Shown: piece after piece, positions 38,901 through 63,142 of the stretch
Layout: every line of letters begins with the position of its first letter
Numbering within the stretch: position 1 is the first letter of the stretch
Assembly: GCF_036324505.1 (NCBI RefSeq)
Contig: NC_086368.1
Coordinates: forward strand, 15,162,921-15,226,920
Length of the DNA: 64,000 bases
From: Eleginops maclovinus
Taxonomy: Eukaryota; Chordata; Actinopteri; Perciformes; Eleginopidae
Reading direction: 5' to 3'
Position numbers and translations under genes: made by a program
The notes under the pieces: generated by a model
Seen by the model: the letters and a program-made list of their open reading frames with translations, nothing else
What the model was told of the DNA's origin: nothing
Database searches by the model: none

Positions 38901-40546
38901 TTTAAATGGAGATGAGAAAATATCCAAGTGACTGAGCTGGAGCAGAATGTGCTATGGAAGAACTGAACCAGACTACTTGGGACTCTGTGAAGAGGAAGTA
39001 TAATGCTTTCATAAGGAGGCAAAGGTTATTTTAGCTTAAGGCCCTAAAATATTCTCGGCATAGTATTTTGGTTAACATTTAAACAGAAAAGAGATTTTAA
39101 TGCATTTCCAAAAGCAAAAACCTTTAAACAGTGATTCAAGGCTGAAGTCACAAAATTCAGTAAACTAAGAATTTTAGAGAATATTCTGTCTGTAAAAGGC
39201 TGCTGTATACTAAACGAGCCAAGTGTGTGATATCAAAAATATTTATGTAAAGCTCTGTATTTCAAATATGCACAAGTCTCTATGGTCCTCCCCATATAAG
39301 TTCATTGGGGATGTAATCTCCAAGAAAAATTCTAAACTTGGTGATTGTTGAAGCAACCTGATTGGTCTCCATCCATCGGGTAGAATCTTGCAAGTGATAA
39401 AACTCCACGAAGGCGAAACCTCGGCTTATACCTAGAGACAGCATTCAAATATAGACGGGAGGCGTGTTAGTTAGAATGCCTTGGTGCAACATTCAAACTC
39501 ACAATGGGCTTGTATAGTCCAGTTCAAATCAAAACGGAGAGCGGAAGGGTGCTTACAAGGTCAAGGGGATGGTGGTAGATTTGTTTTACCGTAACATGTA
39601 ATGTCTGTACAAAAAGGGTAGGGAATAACACATACAGTTACCTCCTTACCGTTAGACATCTTAAAAAGTGAGGCTTTTTTTAATCAGGGATCGCAAAAGA
39701 AGAGATAAAGCAGGTTGTAAGACAGAGTGTGGATGGGAATGTGAGACACTCAACACAAACCTGTCCTTTTCTTCATTAAGCGAATGTCCACAGGCTGGGG
39801 CCCTTGCAGCTGCTCGAGAGCTGAGCGGATCTGGAGAATTTAGGGGGAGAGAGTCATATTGGTCTTCTCTTGTACTTTGCATAAACTTACAAAATGTGTG
39901 CAACATTTAATCAGGTTCAATCACATTGAGCTGACACTAATATCAACCTTCTTGTATTATCTCCATTTTCAGAAACGTCCAGTTGCCTCTTTCTAACTAA
40001 ATTCATTAGGTCACGAAAAAAAACGGTGAGAATCAGAATCAGTGAGATTTGTGCGCTTACATCATCCTCTGTGACATGAAGAGAGAGACCCCTCAGCATT
40101 ATAGTCTTGCTCTCCTCCTCCTGCTCCATTTTGTAGTCCTGGTCTGGATAATCCCCATCATATTCATCGTCCGATCTATCACTATTGCGACGTTTTCGGC
40201 CCCTCTATTGCAAAGGAAGACAAACATAATGCAGTTATTAGTACATTTAGAACCAAGATGTATTAAAGTTTAGGTTTTCCTATTTACACACCTCTGGACT
40301 GTCTCTGCGATCATCAAAGTGCTCTCGCTGTCTATCGTCACTCCATCGCCGATCATAGTCCCTCTCCACATCTCGACTCCTTCTTTCATTCCATTCTGGA
40401 TCCTCTCTCCTGCCATCCGAACCATATCTTCCACTACGCTCACCCCGACCAAGCCTGAAAAAGAAAACAAGTTTCATTGTAAATTCAAGGAATACATGCC
40501 ACATCCACATTAAATTATGATCATCTTACCTTTTATCAGCTCCCAT
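32983..40546 (-). CDS. rbm5: RNA-binding protein 5 (RBM5), splicing regulator
   Basis: Nuclear spliceosome-associated protein of the RBM5/6/10 family, controlling alternative splicing. The 24 coding exons (minus) are 40546-40530, 40454-40292, 40204-40061, 39830-39761, 39431-39358, 38632-38549, 37450-37390, 37262-37194, 37097-36937, 36850-36753, 36361-36274, 35862-35797, 35700-35628, 35536-35439, 35331-35256, 35139-35051, 34943-34761, 34667-34518, 34247-34173, 34082-33909, 33771-33697, 33596-33487, 33410-33281 and 33108-32983. They total 2454 nt, 817 residues, against about 815 in human. Domains in order: Arg/Asp-rich start (MGADKR), RRM1 about 93-170, RanBP2 zinc finger about 180-205 (WLCNAC, CFRCG), RRM2 about 228-305, Ala/Gln-rich linker, OCRE about 448-510 ([13 protein letters not shown]), C2H2 finger from Cys647, G-patch about 742-780 ([16 protein letters not shown]), and the end [11 protein letters not shown]. 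The N terminus and length favour RBM5 over RBM10. Confidence 0.96.
37831..37893. repeat. Imperfect hairpin repeat in an rbm5 intron
   Basis: Left arm 37831-37852 and right arm 37872-37893 are reverse complements with three mismatches in 22, two of which could be G-U pairs in RNA. The core words are CTATTCCTTGACC and GGTTAAGGAATAG around a 19-base loop. The surrounding sequence looks like a dispersed fish repeat rather than an RNA gene. Confidence 0.7.
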
Positions 40547-41230
40547 GCTTTGATGTAGAGGACACACGTTTGATCAAGGAACTCTAAAGAAAAATCAAAG
40601 GGATGTTTTAGCCAATAAATCTAAATTAAAAATCGCTAATAGAGACTGACTTGATCTGAATTTACTTTAATGGCAGATTTGTTCTGAATATTTCAATACT
40701 CCACTAATACACTTTAGTTCAAATAAAACTATTGCACTTTTGCACTAAATATGTTGCAACAGCGTTGATGAAATGATTGCATTTCGATCTTATCCTTACA
40801 TTGAGAAGACATATGGAGGGCTGAGGTAAAAAATGAAGCCATTAATGCAATAAGGCCGGATTTGAACGACTGGTCGAAAATGTCCCATTGTTTAGATGGA
40901 GGTGAATTTAAGATTTTACTAAACTGGCATCGTTGATAGGATTGGAATTTAGAGATTACCGTGATGAGGGCCTTTGCTAAAACAGCAGCAGCCCAGTTTA
41001 GCTAAATGAAATTTACGATAGCTTTAACGTTTCAAACAACAGAGTTACCTGAAATAACTTAGCTTACGTTAGTTGGGAAAACAGATACAAATCTTATTTA
41101 TTTTGTGCTGCATACCGTTCTAATACCGAAGACTGTCTCACCTCATCGTTTGTAGTATAATAAATTGTTTTTTCGGATTTTTTTTTTCAGTTTTTCCGGT
41201 GAGCAGAAGATTCTTCTTTTCGGCTTTTAA
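40547..41230 (-). promoter_or_regulatory. rbm5: rbm5 5' UTR exons and promoter side
   Basis: A TTTAG acceptor at 40586-40584 opens the ATG-bearing exon at 40583. A GTGAGA donor at 41141-41136 closes a non-coding first exon ending at 41142, giving one untranslated plus 24 coding exons, as in the mammalian gene. The upstream limit of exon 1 is not visible; start sites are expected near 41.2 kb. Confidence 0.6.
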
Positions 41231-42299
41231 GACTGCTATCAAACACGTTGAATCACCGCCACCTATTGAACGGGAGGACACAGTAAACAAAACGACAAAA
41301 TAAAACAATCACATATTTCCACAACATCCACTGTACCAAGGAAGTAGGAATATTATAGTTTAATATGCAATAATAGCCTACCTATTACTTTCAAATGTAT
41401 GCTCAGGTGTTTTACATTGCATGAGCACTTCACAGTTACAGTTTGAATTGCCTATTTCTGATTTCTTTAGAAGGACAAATACATTTAAATCCATATTGGT
41501 TCAATTTAGATACTATTTTGCCCATTAAGTTATTACAAAACATAGGCCTACTTAACTTAAAAATTACGATTTATTATTCAAGTTTAGATACATAATTTTC
41601 TATTAATTCAAATTATTTTATTTTCCTTTTCCAAATTGTATATGAAGAAATTACCAAGGAATGCAACATGAGGGGAGTGCAAGACAAAAGCAAGCATACA
41701 GGAGTTAAAGGGCACAGCAAAATAACATAGAATATACATAAACCCAAGAACAAGTCAAACCTCCACACAGTAGCAAAACCTTTTTTATGACAGCCCAAAT
41801 AGTCTTGTTACTGGCAAACGTTAGTCTACCAAGAACTAAAATAACTTAGTCAGCCCTTAATAGGAATTTACTTGATGTACTTTATATTTTGATTGTAAAA
41901 CTTTTGCATTTTAACTAAAATAAAGTTTTGAATGCAAGAGTTCAGGATTCAAAAGATTTAAGGGATTTTATTGTTGTGATATAGACATACCTGGTAAGCA
42001 TGATTTAAAAGTATAAGTAAAAGCATAAGGTGAAGTCAACAGTGCAGAAAGAGTGGTAACAGTAAAAAATGGCAATAAGAGTTTAAGAGAAAGAGTTTTC
42101 TAGGGCCTTTGTTCAAGGCTCTGGTTGCCTGTGAAAAGGAACCTTTTACTTGGAGCAAGTGATTTATACACTTTAATATTGCAATTCTTAATTAAGTTCA
42201 AGTGTTCTTATTCCACCACTGATGCTGTTTGCCCTGTCCTGAGATGGACCTCAGGTTGTATCTCGTTCACATTGACCCGGGCAGACACTCTCCCCCATC
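41231..42299. other. Intergenic region between divergent rbm5 and emc3 promoters
   Basis: About 1.1 kb, AT-rich, without recognised exons. A stretch around 41950-42140 looks repeat-like but was not classified. The right edge becomes CpG-rich at 42298-42330, where the emc3 promoter is expected. Confidence 0.5.
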
Positions 42300-42566
42300 A
42301 CCGCGGGGCGGCGCTGCAGTCCCGTTGAGATGCGGATGAGCTGCAGAAGCAGAAATCTGCTCTCATCCCTGGATCCAACCAACACCACAGTGCGATGGCC
42401 GCAGCAGTGGATGCGAACTGTTAAACATTGTTTAATTTATTGAATTTAGTCACTCAGCGTATGTTTTGCGTCTCTCTCAGCTGGGATTAAAACACAGAAA
42501 GTGGTTTCTGCTGCATTTAGAGACTCCCCTGCTCCCACCGACCGTGACCCCGGCATCAGGAAGAAG
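42300..42566 (+). promoter_or_regulatory. emc3: CpG-rich emc3 promoter and untranslated first exon
   Basis: Starts with a GC-rich block (CACCGCGGGGCGGCGCTGCA at the left side) and ends in a donor GAAG then GTAGCC after 42566. The next exon contains the EMC3 start codon at 42964, so the first exon is untranslated. The transcription start is not defined by the sequence. Confidence 0.55.
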
Positions 42567-42915
42567 GTAGCCTGGCTAACACTTAACATTAGCGTGTAGC
42601 TAATAGTGTGGACTGTATTAATTGGTGGTCATTTCAAACATGATTGCTCCTGATTTCTGAAAGAACAGATCGTGTTTACTTTGTGAGGTTGAGCTTAGAT
42701 CACATTGTGTGCGTTTATTACGTTAGCCGGCTAGCTAGCTAAACCGGCAAATTGACAGCTCTGTGGTAACGAGGCTCGGTGGTGGCTTGCTACATATGAC
42801 TAATTTAGCAAACTATAAAAATAAAAAGGCGTTACATTCAATAGAACATCATTTTAATATATTGAATCATTTTAAACAAACAGAGGCTGTTTTTAACTTG
42901 TCTGCTATGTACTGA

Positions 42916-45928
<3,013 letters not shown>

Positions 45929-46101
45929 TGGCCTGGTCAGTTATACCTGGAGCCTTCAATTTGAATTTTGATCATTGCAGGGATTTGTTTTTGGTTAAAG
46001 CAACAGAGATGGGACAAATCCCTTCATGTTATGCAAAGTTTACATTCACTTATTTGTGATCCTTGTCATTTCACATGTATTATTTCCTTTCCATTCCTGT
46101 T

Positions 46102-46107
46102 AATAAA
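46102..46107 (+). promoter_or_regulatory. emc3: emc3 polyadenylation signal
   Basis: AATAAA 174 nt beyond the emc3 stop codon in otherwise AT-rich sequence. Cleavage would follow near 46.13 kb. Other weaker signals farther on cannot be excluded. Confidence 0.6.
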
Positions 46108-46129
46108 ATCTCTGAAATATCTTAACAAT

Positions 46130-46890
46130 ACACTGGTTCTGCTGCTGCCTCGTCTCTTTTTGAGACAAGAAAATGTTTGGGACGATCACAAAATATGTTT
46201 TGCTTTTTTAATGCATTATTATTAGCTAGTATCTGTATGGCATCATGCCATTAGGTTATAGAATGTGAACTACCTAGTGATTATTTTTTCTTATAACATC
46301 CACAGCTAAACTAGCTGTTCCAATTCTCATATATATCATCGTGTTTAAACAATAGGACACACTACCATTTAACAGGTCTGAATGATGTTTATTCAATTAT
46401 ACTTTAACTACCTTTAATGAGTCCTTTGTTAGATCATAGATCAGGTGGTCTGTGTCAGTTGCCTAAAGTTTTAAGTAGACTCAGAAATTGATTAACTGTT
46501 GGCAGAGAATGTTTGTGTGATTGAAAATTATGTTTTGGAAGTATTTAGATGGTTTATTTTGTTATGTAACTCCTGTGTTTTGTACAACATAAAGCCTGTT
46601 TTGACAAAATACCTTGTTTTATTTGTTTCAATGCACCCAACACATTAAATACTATTACAATGCAAGCGAGTCATTTCACTAATGTGCCAGTCCTCTATCA
46701 AACCACAAGGTTTCATAGGTGAAATTAGTGATGAGGTTTGTTGATGCTTCAGAAGACGTTTGAGGTCATAACAAAACATATTTTTTTAAGTAGCTCCTTT
46801 AGTAGGCTTGATGTCATATAGCGTTTTATAGGCGTATGAATGACTGGTTTGGCCATGCTGTTTGCAGAGCAGTCATACTGGATCGATAGA
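46130..46890. other. Intergenic region between emc3 and usp4
   Basis: AT-rich, about 0.75 kb, no recognised coding or repeat structure. A longer emc3 3' UTR could extend into it. Confidence 0.45.
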
Positions 46891-47005
46891 GCTCTGCTTG
46901 TACTGACCGTAGAGGAAGAGCGTTTCCCATGAGCAGCGCTCTGAAGCTCGCCACAGTGCGCCTCTTCCATCGGCGCGTTCACGATACCGGCACACTCACT
47001 GCATG
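46891..47005 (+). promoter_or_regulatory. usp4: usp4 promoter / 5' UTR
   Basis: Base composition turns GC- and CpG-rich (GCGCTCTGAAGCTCG, CATCGGCGCGTTCACG) directly before the usp4 start codon. No TATA box is evident, as expected for a housekeeping promoter. Confidence 0.55.
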
Positions 47006-57503
<10,498 letters not shown>

Positions 57504-58681
57504 GGAGCCCTGACGCAGAGGGACACGCACTGAAACACATACAGCAAATAGAGACACTTGGACGCACACACAAAGCTACTTTAGTGACAGAGGACTCCGC
57601 AGACTCAACATTATCTACCCTTCCTTCCCCGTATTTTATTTGATTGCTGTCTCGTATATTGTCAACTAGAGCCAACAGCCATGTCCGAAGAGTGACCTGA
57701 GAGACTTCCTCCCTGCAGCGGGCGGCCCACTGATCTCAGAGCATAGTTTACTAGTCTGGAAGTAAAGAGGAGTATAAATGGATAGAGATCCTCTCACTGG
57801 GTAAACAGAATGTTAGAAGTGCCCTCACATGCGTAGATACAAAAAAAAAAATGTTTCTGTTGCTAACAACAACAACAGTCAAAAACCTAAAAAAAAGAAT
57901 AGAAAAAAAGCCAAATGCACATGTTGTTTCAACCAAAGCGGTCAGAGGTTTTTATGGCGAAATGTACCATCTTATAAGACATTAGCAAGAAACTGGCCTG
58001 GATTTCACTCTTGATAGTCTTGCTGGGCTGAGGTAAATGCAAACTTTAACAGTGTGATGTGCACGCGGAACAATACATGCCATGCTTGTTGAAGAATCCT
58101 GTGACTTTCTTCCACCTGCAGAGTGGATCACTGATGGCGGATCTGGCTGCCGCAGTCTAACTGTTGCGGTTGTGCTGCTGGCTCTGTGTTGCAATCTAAA
58201 CCACAGAGGGGATTTCTTTATCAAGGTTTTAAAATCTGCATCCCGACATGAATTGAGGCAGAAGCAGTTTTTGTTCAGCCATCAATTTCTTCTTCTTTGA
58301 TGCACAGAATGGGCTCTGCTGTTTCTCGGACCCTAAACTCATGAGAGGAGTCTTACCCTGCTTCTAATGTTTATTTTACCTTTTTTTTTGTAATCACAAT
58401 GCAAAAGCGGCCTTTTGATTCCTGCAGCCTGACTAAAAAAGGGGGCACTTTGAATTCTCCATGAGTACATTATCTACCTGCTTCTGGACATGACAAATCT
58501 GTATTATTTGGCCTAGGCATTAAGGGTTGTAGTCTGTCATTCACTTCCACATCATTTTAATGTGTCTTATAGGAATATTTTGATTGCTGCCTGATCAGAC
58601 CCCTAGTCTTGTACATTAATGCAGCTCTGTATTGAAATGGCTATGTTATTTGATATCTTTAAAGCACACTGAGTGAAGCAA

Positions 58682-58687
58682 AATAAA
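58682..58687 (+). promoter_or_regulatory. usp4: usp4 polyadenylation signal
   Basis: AATAAA about 1.18 kb beyond the stop codon, with a 3' UTR from 57504. Downstream sequence is U/GU-rich (GTGGTGCTTTTATT), as expected of a cleavage site. Confidence 0.6.
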
Positions 58688-58709
58688 CTAGTATAAAAGT
58701 GGTGCTTTT

Positions 58710-59940
58710 ATTCCTGAAACTTGACTTGCTCCTTGTGATTAGGGACAATGTACATGTGTCATTAGATGGGGTCATGAGAGCAGCACTTAAACAGCTGACT
58801 GCGGTCATGTGGACCCGATTTCTTTGCTTCCGGAGATCATAGACATAAGGCTGTCTCTGCTGGTAACTTAAGAGAAGAATCCCTTTTTTAGTCTTTCTGA
58901 TTTGGGTCATTGCATACACAGTTATCACAGGAAGCACAGTTATAACAGGTGTCTTAAACACATTTACCTATAGTCAGTCTCAAGGATCCTCTGGGGAAAC
59001 CAGATGGCAGTTAGAACTTAATGAATCTGTTTCCTGAAGTCTTGTTCTGTGGCATAAATTCTGCACTTTGTTGCATCACAGCATGTTGATATGCAGGACC
59101 TCCAAGTGCCCTCTTTGCTGGTTGGTCCTCACGATCATGTCATTTGAAAGTTAACTACCTAAATATACTCATTCAAGCCTATGCTTAGAAAAGCTTTACA
59201 TCATTTTAGGAATCCTAGATACTTTGAAAACAACATTCAGCTGCTAAATGCTGAGGATCTTGTTTTCCCACTAAATCACGACAGCAATTCAAACTCGAAG
59301 ATAACCCTAGAGATGTACATGATCACACTATTGAAAATAGGTGTATAAATTCTTGTCTTCATATTTATCTTATTGCCGATATCGAGAGTATTTGTTTTTA
59401 ACTGAGAAATATTTGAATTCGAAGTACAATAAAGACTGGAAGCCTCAACAGGGTGGTTTGTTTGGAATAATTATACGCAGCAAAAAAATAGTATATGTAA
59501 TTTGATAAACCCACACCAAAGCCGGTGTAATGTCAGTAGTGGTTGTCTGATAACTGTATTTCAAAATGATCTTCATTGCAGTTGCTGCAACTTTGATGAC
59601 TGGTTGCAACAATGAACTATGATCTGATTACAGTTAATATCCTAGATAAGAAAGTTTATTTGTACAATTACAATGGTACCCTGGTATAAAACCAATATAA
59701 AAGAAGGTCAAAATAAGACTTCAAAGTGCTATCCAGTGTTCAAAATAACAATAGCAGCATTAAATCCTGCATGGATATTTGTAAGAAAAGTTGAATTTTC
59801 ATACCAGATCTTCAGTGGACATATGGAATGATATTTGAATTAAACAATATGGAGTTAATCAAAATTGGCCGTGTTATGGTTGGTGTAAAAAATTGTGTTG
59901 CTATGAATTCACAGAGGGGTAGTCAGAAAACGTTTGAAAA
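58710..59940. other. Intergenic region between usp4 and gpx1 (convergent ends)
   Basis: About 1.2 kb of AT-rich sequence between two converging transcription units. No exon, RNA gene or clear repeat was recognised. Confidence 0.5.
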
Positions 59941-59946
59941 AATAAG

Positions 59947-59952
59947 TTTATT
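59947..59952 (-). promoter_or_regulatory. gpx1: gpx1 polyadenylation signal
   Basis: AATAAA on the minus strand, 62 nt beyond the SECIS element. The gpx1 3' UTR is therefore about 0.3 kb. Confidence 0.6.
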
Positions 59953-60013
59953 GGTCCCTGAAACACAGCTGTGCTATACATGCACACAGTGCAGCTGCAC
60001 ACATTCAGCCTTT

Positions 60014-60074
60014 TACATTTCATCAGATACCCCCCTCACAACGAGTTGGTTTCAGAGGGTGACTTCATGTAGTA
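60014..60074 (-). promoter_or_regulatory. gpx1: SECIS element of gpx1
   Basis: On the minus strand the order is TACTACATGA, AGTCACCCTCTG, AAACC (apical), then GTGAGGGGGG, TATCTGATGAAATGTA. The ATGA (60068-60065) faces TGAT to form the non-Watson-Crick quartet. TACAT pairs with ATGTA in the lower helix, CACCCTC pairs with GAGGGGG in the upper helix, and the AAA (60052-60050) sits at the apical loop. It lies about 180 nt after the stop codon, where UGA decoding as selenocysteine requires it. Pairing was done by eye. Confidence 0.85.
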
Positions 60075-60252
60075 AAAGAACAGAACACAGCCATCACTGC
60101 ATATAAGAGAGCACAGGTGGTCTGGATAAGTGCCGTATAACATCTACAGAAGCTATGGAGGGGAAAACAATGAGCCTCAAGGGGACGTGAAGGTCACACT
60201 CATCGTGCTGGTGCAAGCTTTAGGATGGACAGCATTTTGGAGGACGGCTTCT

Positions 60253-61894
60253 TTAGTTGGCCTGACTGAGGAGCTTCTTGATGTCTCCCTCGATGTCGCT
60301 GGTGAGGAACCTCCTGCTGTAGCGCTTGAAGGGCACTCCATCCGACCCGATTAGGAACTTCTCGAAGTTCCAGGCCACGTCGTTCCTGCACACCGGGCTC
60401 CACATGATCAGCTTGGGGTCGGTCATCAGGGCAGATGGGTCGTCACTGGGAGCAGGGAGCTGTTCCCTCAGGAACACAAACAGGGGGTGGGCATCGTTCC
60501 CGTTCACATCCACTTTCTCCAGGAGCTTAAACTTGGGCTCAAAACCATTTCCAGGACGGATATACTTCAGGGACAAAATGATTTCCTCATTCTTGCAGTT
60601 CTCCTGTATGGGTGGATCAGAAGAGTATGTGTCATTGGGAGACATTTGAGATAGCAGAGGTGTTCGGTTTACAATAGGAAGTTATTGATAAAGTCCAACA
60701 TGGTGTCCCTATAGACATGAATTACATATATATAATGATGTTAGTGATCAGGAGATACTCTCATAGGACATTAAAGGTTTGTTAAAACAAGATGAGTGAA
60801 AAGCTTGACTGAACACTTAGACCTACATTACTACTTGGCTTAAAGTCTGAAATTGTTGAAGAAAATTGTATTAATGGCTCATAGAGAAATGTAGTTTAAC
60901 ATATTGGTAATCTGTTAAGGAAACCATTCTAACACAGGGCAAACATTTGGGTTGCACAGGTTCCTCTGTCAACAGAATTGATCTGTTTTTGTTTTCTTTA
61001 TCTTAAACAAGTCTGAGGGAGGAGAGATGACCCCTCCTCCCTCAGACTGTTCAACTTCCTGCTCCGTATTTGAACCATCATGTGCGTAACCGGCTATTAA
61101 TGAGTTACTAATATTGATGCCATAAACAAATTATAAAGGAAGATAGTAAAAACATATTTTTTGTTGTGTGTATTATAATTGTCAAGCAGAAAACCTTGCA
61201 TGCATTTAGTTACAAGGAACCAGTTACAAACAAGTATGGCTTTTTGTTCTGAAACCAAATAACTTTACCACATTTCCTGTTTCCTCTATATCCCTGATTT
61301 TGAAACTGTCAGAGGAACTTAATTATTCAACGGTCGAAAAAAATGTCTTAAATAATGTATCTAATAACATTATTATGTCCGTAGCAGACACAGAATAACG
61401 TTATATAAGACTAAATCTAAACCTGAAACCAACTAAGTAAACGTTAACAATGTAAAGCAAGTGTAAAATAGGCACACAATTGCCTCCATTTGATTAAGTT
61501 CATAGTTCCTCCTAACCCTTTTTTACAATAGCTGTATTATGTTTTATAACTGGTTAACTATACTGCAAAGTCTAAACTAAAATAAATAAGAAAAATACAT
61601 ACAAATACAAATAACCACAGTGTGGCTTAAAGTCGATAAGACAGCAGGCCTGTGACGGTCATTGCTCACCTGATGGCCGAACTGGTTGCAGGGCACTCCC
61701 AGAATCACAAGCCCCTTGCCGGCGTACCGTTCGTGGAGCTCGTTCATCTGGGTGTAATCCCTGGTGGTCGTACCTCAGAGAGACGCGACATTTTCAATGA
61801 GGACAACTTTGCCCTTCAGGGAGGATAAATTAAACGTTTCTCCCGTCAGTAGTCTGGACGAGAGATCGTAAAACTTCGTAGCCTGTCTTGCCAT
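60253..61894 (-). CDS. gpx1: Glutathione peroxidase 1 (selenoprotein)
   Basis: Cytosolic/mitochondrial selenoenzyme that reduces hydrogen peroxide and organic hydroperoxides with glutathione. Two coding exons on the minus strand: 61894-61670 (75 codons) and 60603-60253 (116 codons plus stop), joined in phase 0 with GTGAGC donor and CAG acceptor; total 191 residues. Codon 40 is TGA (61777-61775) inside the family signature NVASL-U-GTT, so it is read as selenocysteine and not as a stop. The rest of the catalytic set is present at family spacing: Gln75 in CNQFGHQ, and Trp153 and Asn154 in [10 protein letters not shown]. The length and single intron match vertebrate GPX1; teleosts often have two gpx1 copies and a or b cannot be assigned. 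Start [11 protein letters not shown] was chosen because it aligns with known GPX1 starts, although the frame stays open upstream to another ATG at 62020. Confidence 0.96.
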
Positions 61895-62890
61895 TGTAGA
61901 TACTTTCCCCTTTGTATTGGTCACACACTCTGCCTTACTTTCCAAGACACTGGCTGCTTCAATTTCTTGAGCGATCCCTATATGGTCAAAGATCCTGTAT
62001 TTGTTGTCAAGATAGTTCACACCCTGCAGCCAGTGGGACGGCCGCTTTGAAAGTTCCAGTTTACCATCACATTATGAAAAAGACAAGAATGATAAAAATG
62101 AATGGAGGCTAATCATAGAAATAAATCAAAGTTATTACATGCATAACCATAGAGGCATACAACATATCCAAATTATTTGGACACCCCAAATCCCATATAA
62201 ATAACTATGCAGCACTTGAGCCCTTTCGGTTGGGAAATTTACATGTGTATTGTTTGCACCTATGTTACGTGCGCGCGCGCGCGCGTGTGGATGACCATGC
62301 AAAGCCTCGTTAAATTCTCAAATCATGACGGTAATGAACTAAAACTTTAAATCATCCATGCTCAGGCGAAGAGCAGGAAGTGGCAGTGAATTCGCTTAAT
62401 CAACTCCAAACTCTTCGGTGTGGTTGGGAAGGTACGGCGCTCTCGGGATGTGCATGTTTCAATACACGGCGTATCCCGTATAAAGTCTTTGTGACACAAA
62501 TCGACAGGTCTAACCCCGCCCTACAACGGACACACTGTTTACTAAATACATGAAACCCAATGTAAGGATGTTAGAGACCGTCTGAAACATGTTGTAACTA
62601 TTGTAATGTTAACGACGGATCACTTTTAATTTGAAATATCACCAGAGATAATTCACTAAACAGGCTAACTTATAAAGTAATGTTATACTTGATTTACAAT
62701 CATGTTATTCTCAGACGTTGTTAGTCATTTACTTGTATTTTTTACCCCGTGTCACCCAATCACCACGAAGATGATCCCTAACTGCGGTTGGTGACGTGTT
62801 TAGGCACTTGGCGCGGAGGTTTGTTTTGTAACTTCGGTCCCTGGGATAGTATATACAATTCTCGTCTGTGGGATCGTCTTTCTATTCAAA
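61895..62890. promoter_or_regulatory. Head-to-head gpx1 / fancd2 promoter region
   Basis: The gpx1 start codon (minus) and the inferred fancd2 untranslated exon 1 (plus, donor GTATGT after 62890) face away from each other across about 1 kb. The region holds a (CG)n tract at 62267-62289, several CpGs near 62430-62530 and 62790-62880, and no TATA box that I can place. Shared or independent promoters cannot be told apart from sequence. Confidence 0.55.
62267..62289. repeat. Alternating (GC)n/(GT)n tract
   Basis: ACGTGCGCGC continuing to GCGTGTG is fully alternating purine-pyrimidine, a sequence type able to adopt Z-form DNA under negative supercoiling. It lies between two divergent starts. Confidence 0.9.
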
Positions 62891-63142
62891 GTATGTCTCA
62901 CTTTTATCATTATGAATGTTACGGACAGCCAACAACATAACCTTGTAACAACGTCAGAATTAAGTATGCCATGTTTGTTATATAGCGAAAGAATGACTGG
63001 ATTAGCTAATACCCTAGCCAAAGCATAGTATTTTAATGTCCCAAGTAAAGTGAATGTATAACAACAAGTTAGCTTGCTTGCTACTGTCGACGCTAGCCTG
63101 GTCTAGCACATTAAACATCTCCTGTCTTTTATATCTTTTCAG

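Noticed and set aside
61775..61777. TGA in gpx1 taken as a nonsense mutation
   Set aside because: It sits exactly at the selenocysteine position of the NVASL-U-GTT signature, and a SECIS is present downstream.
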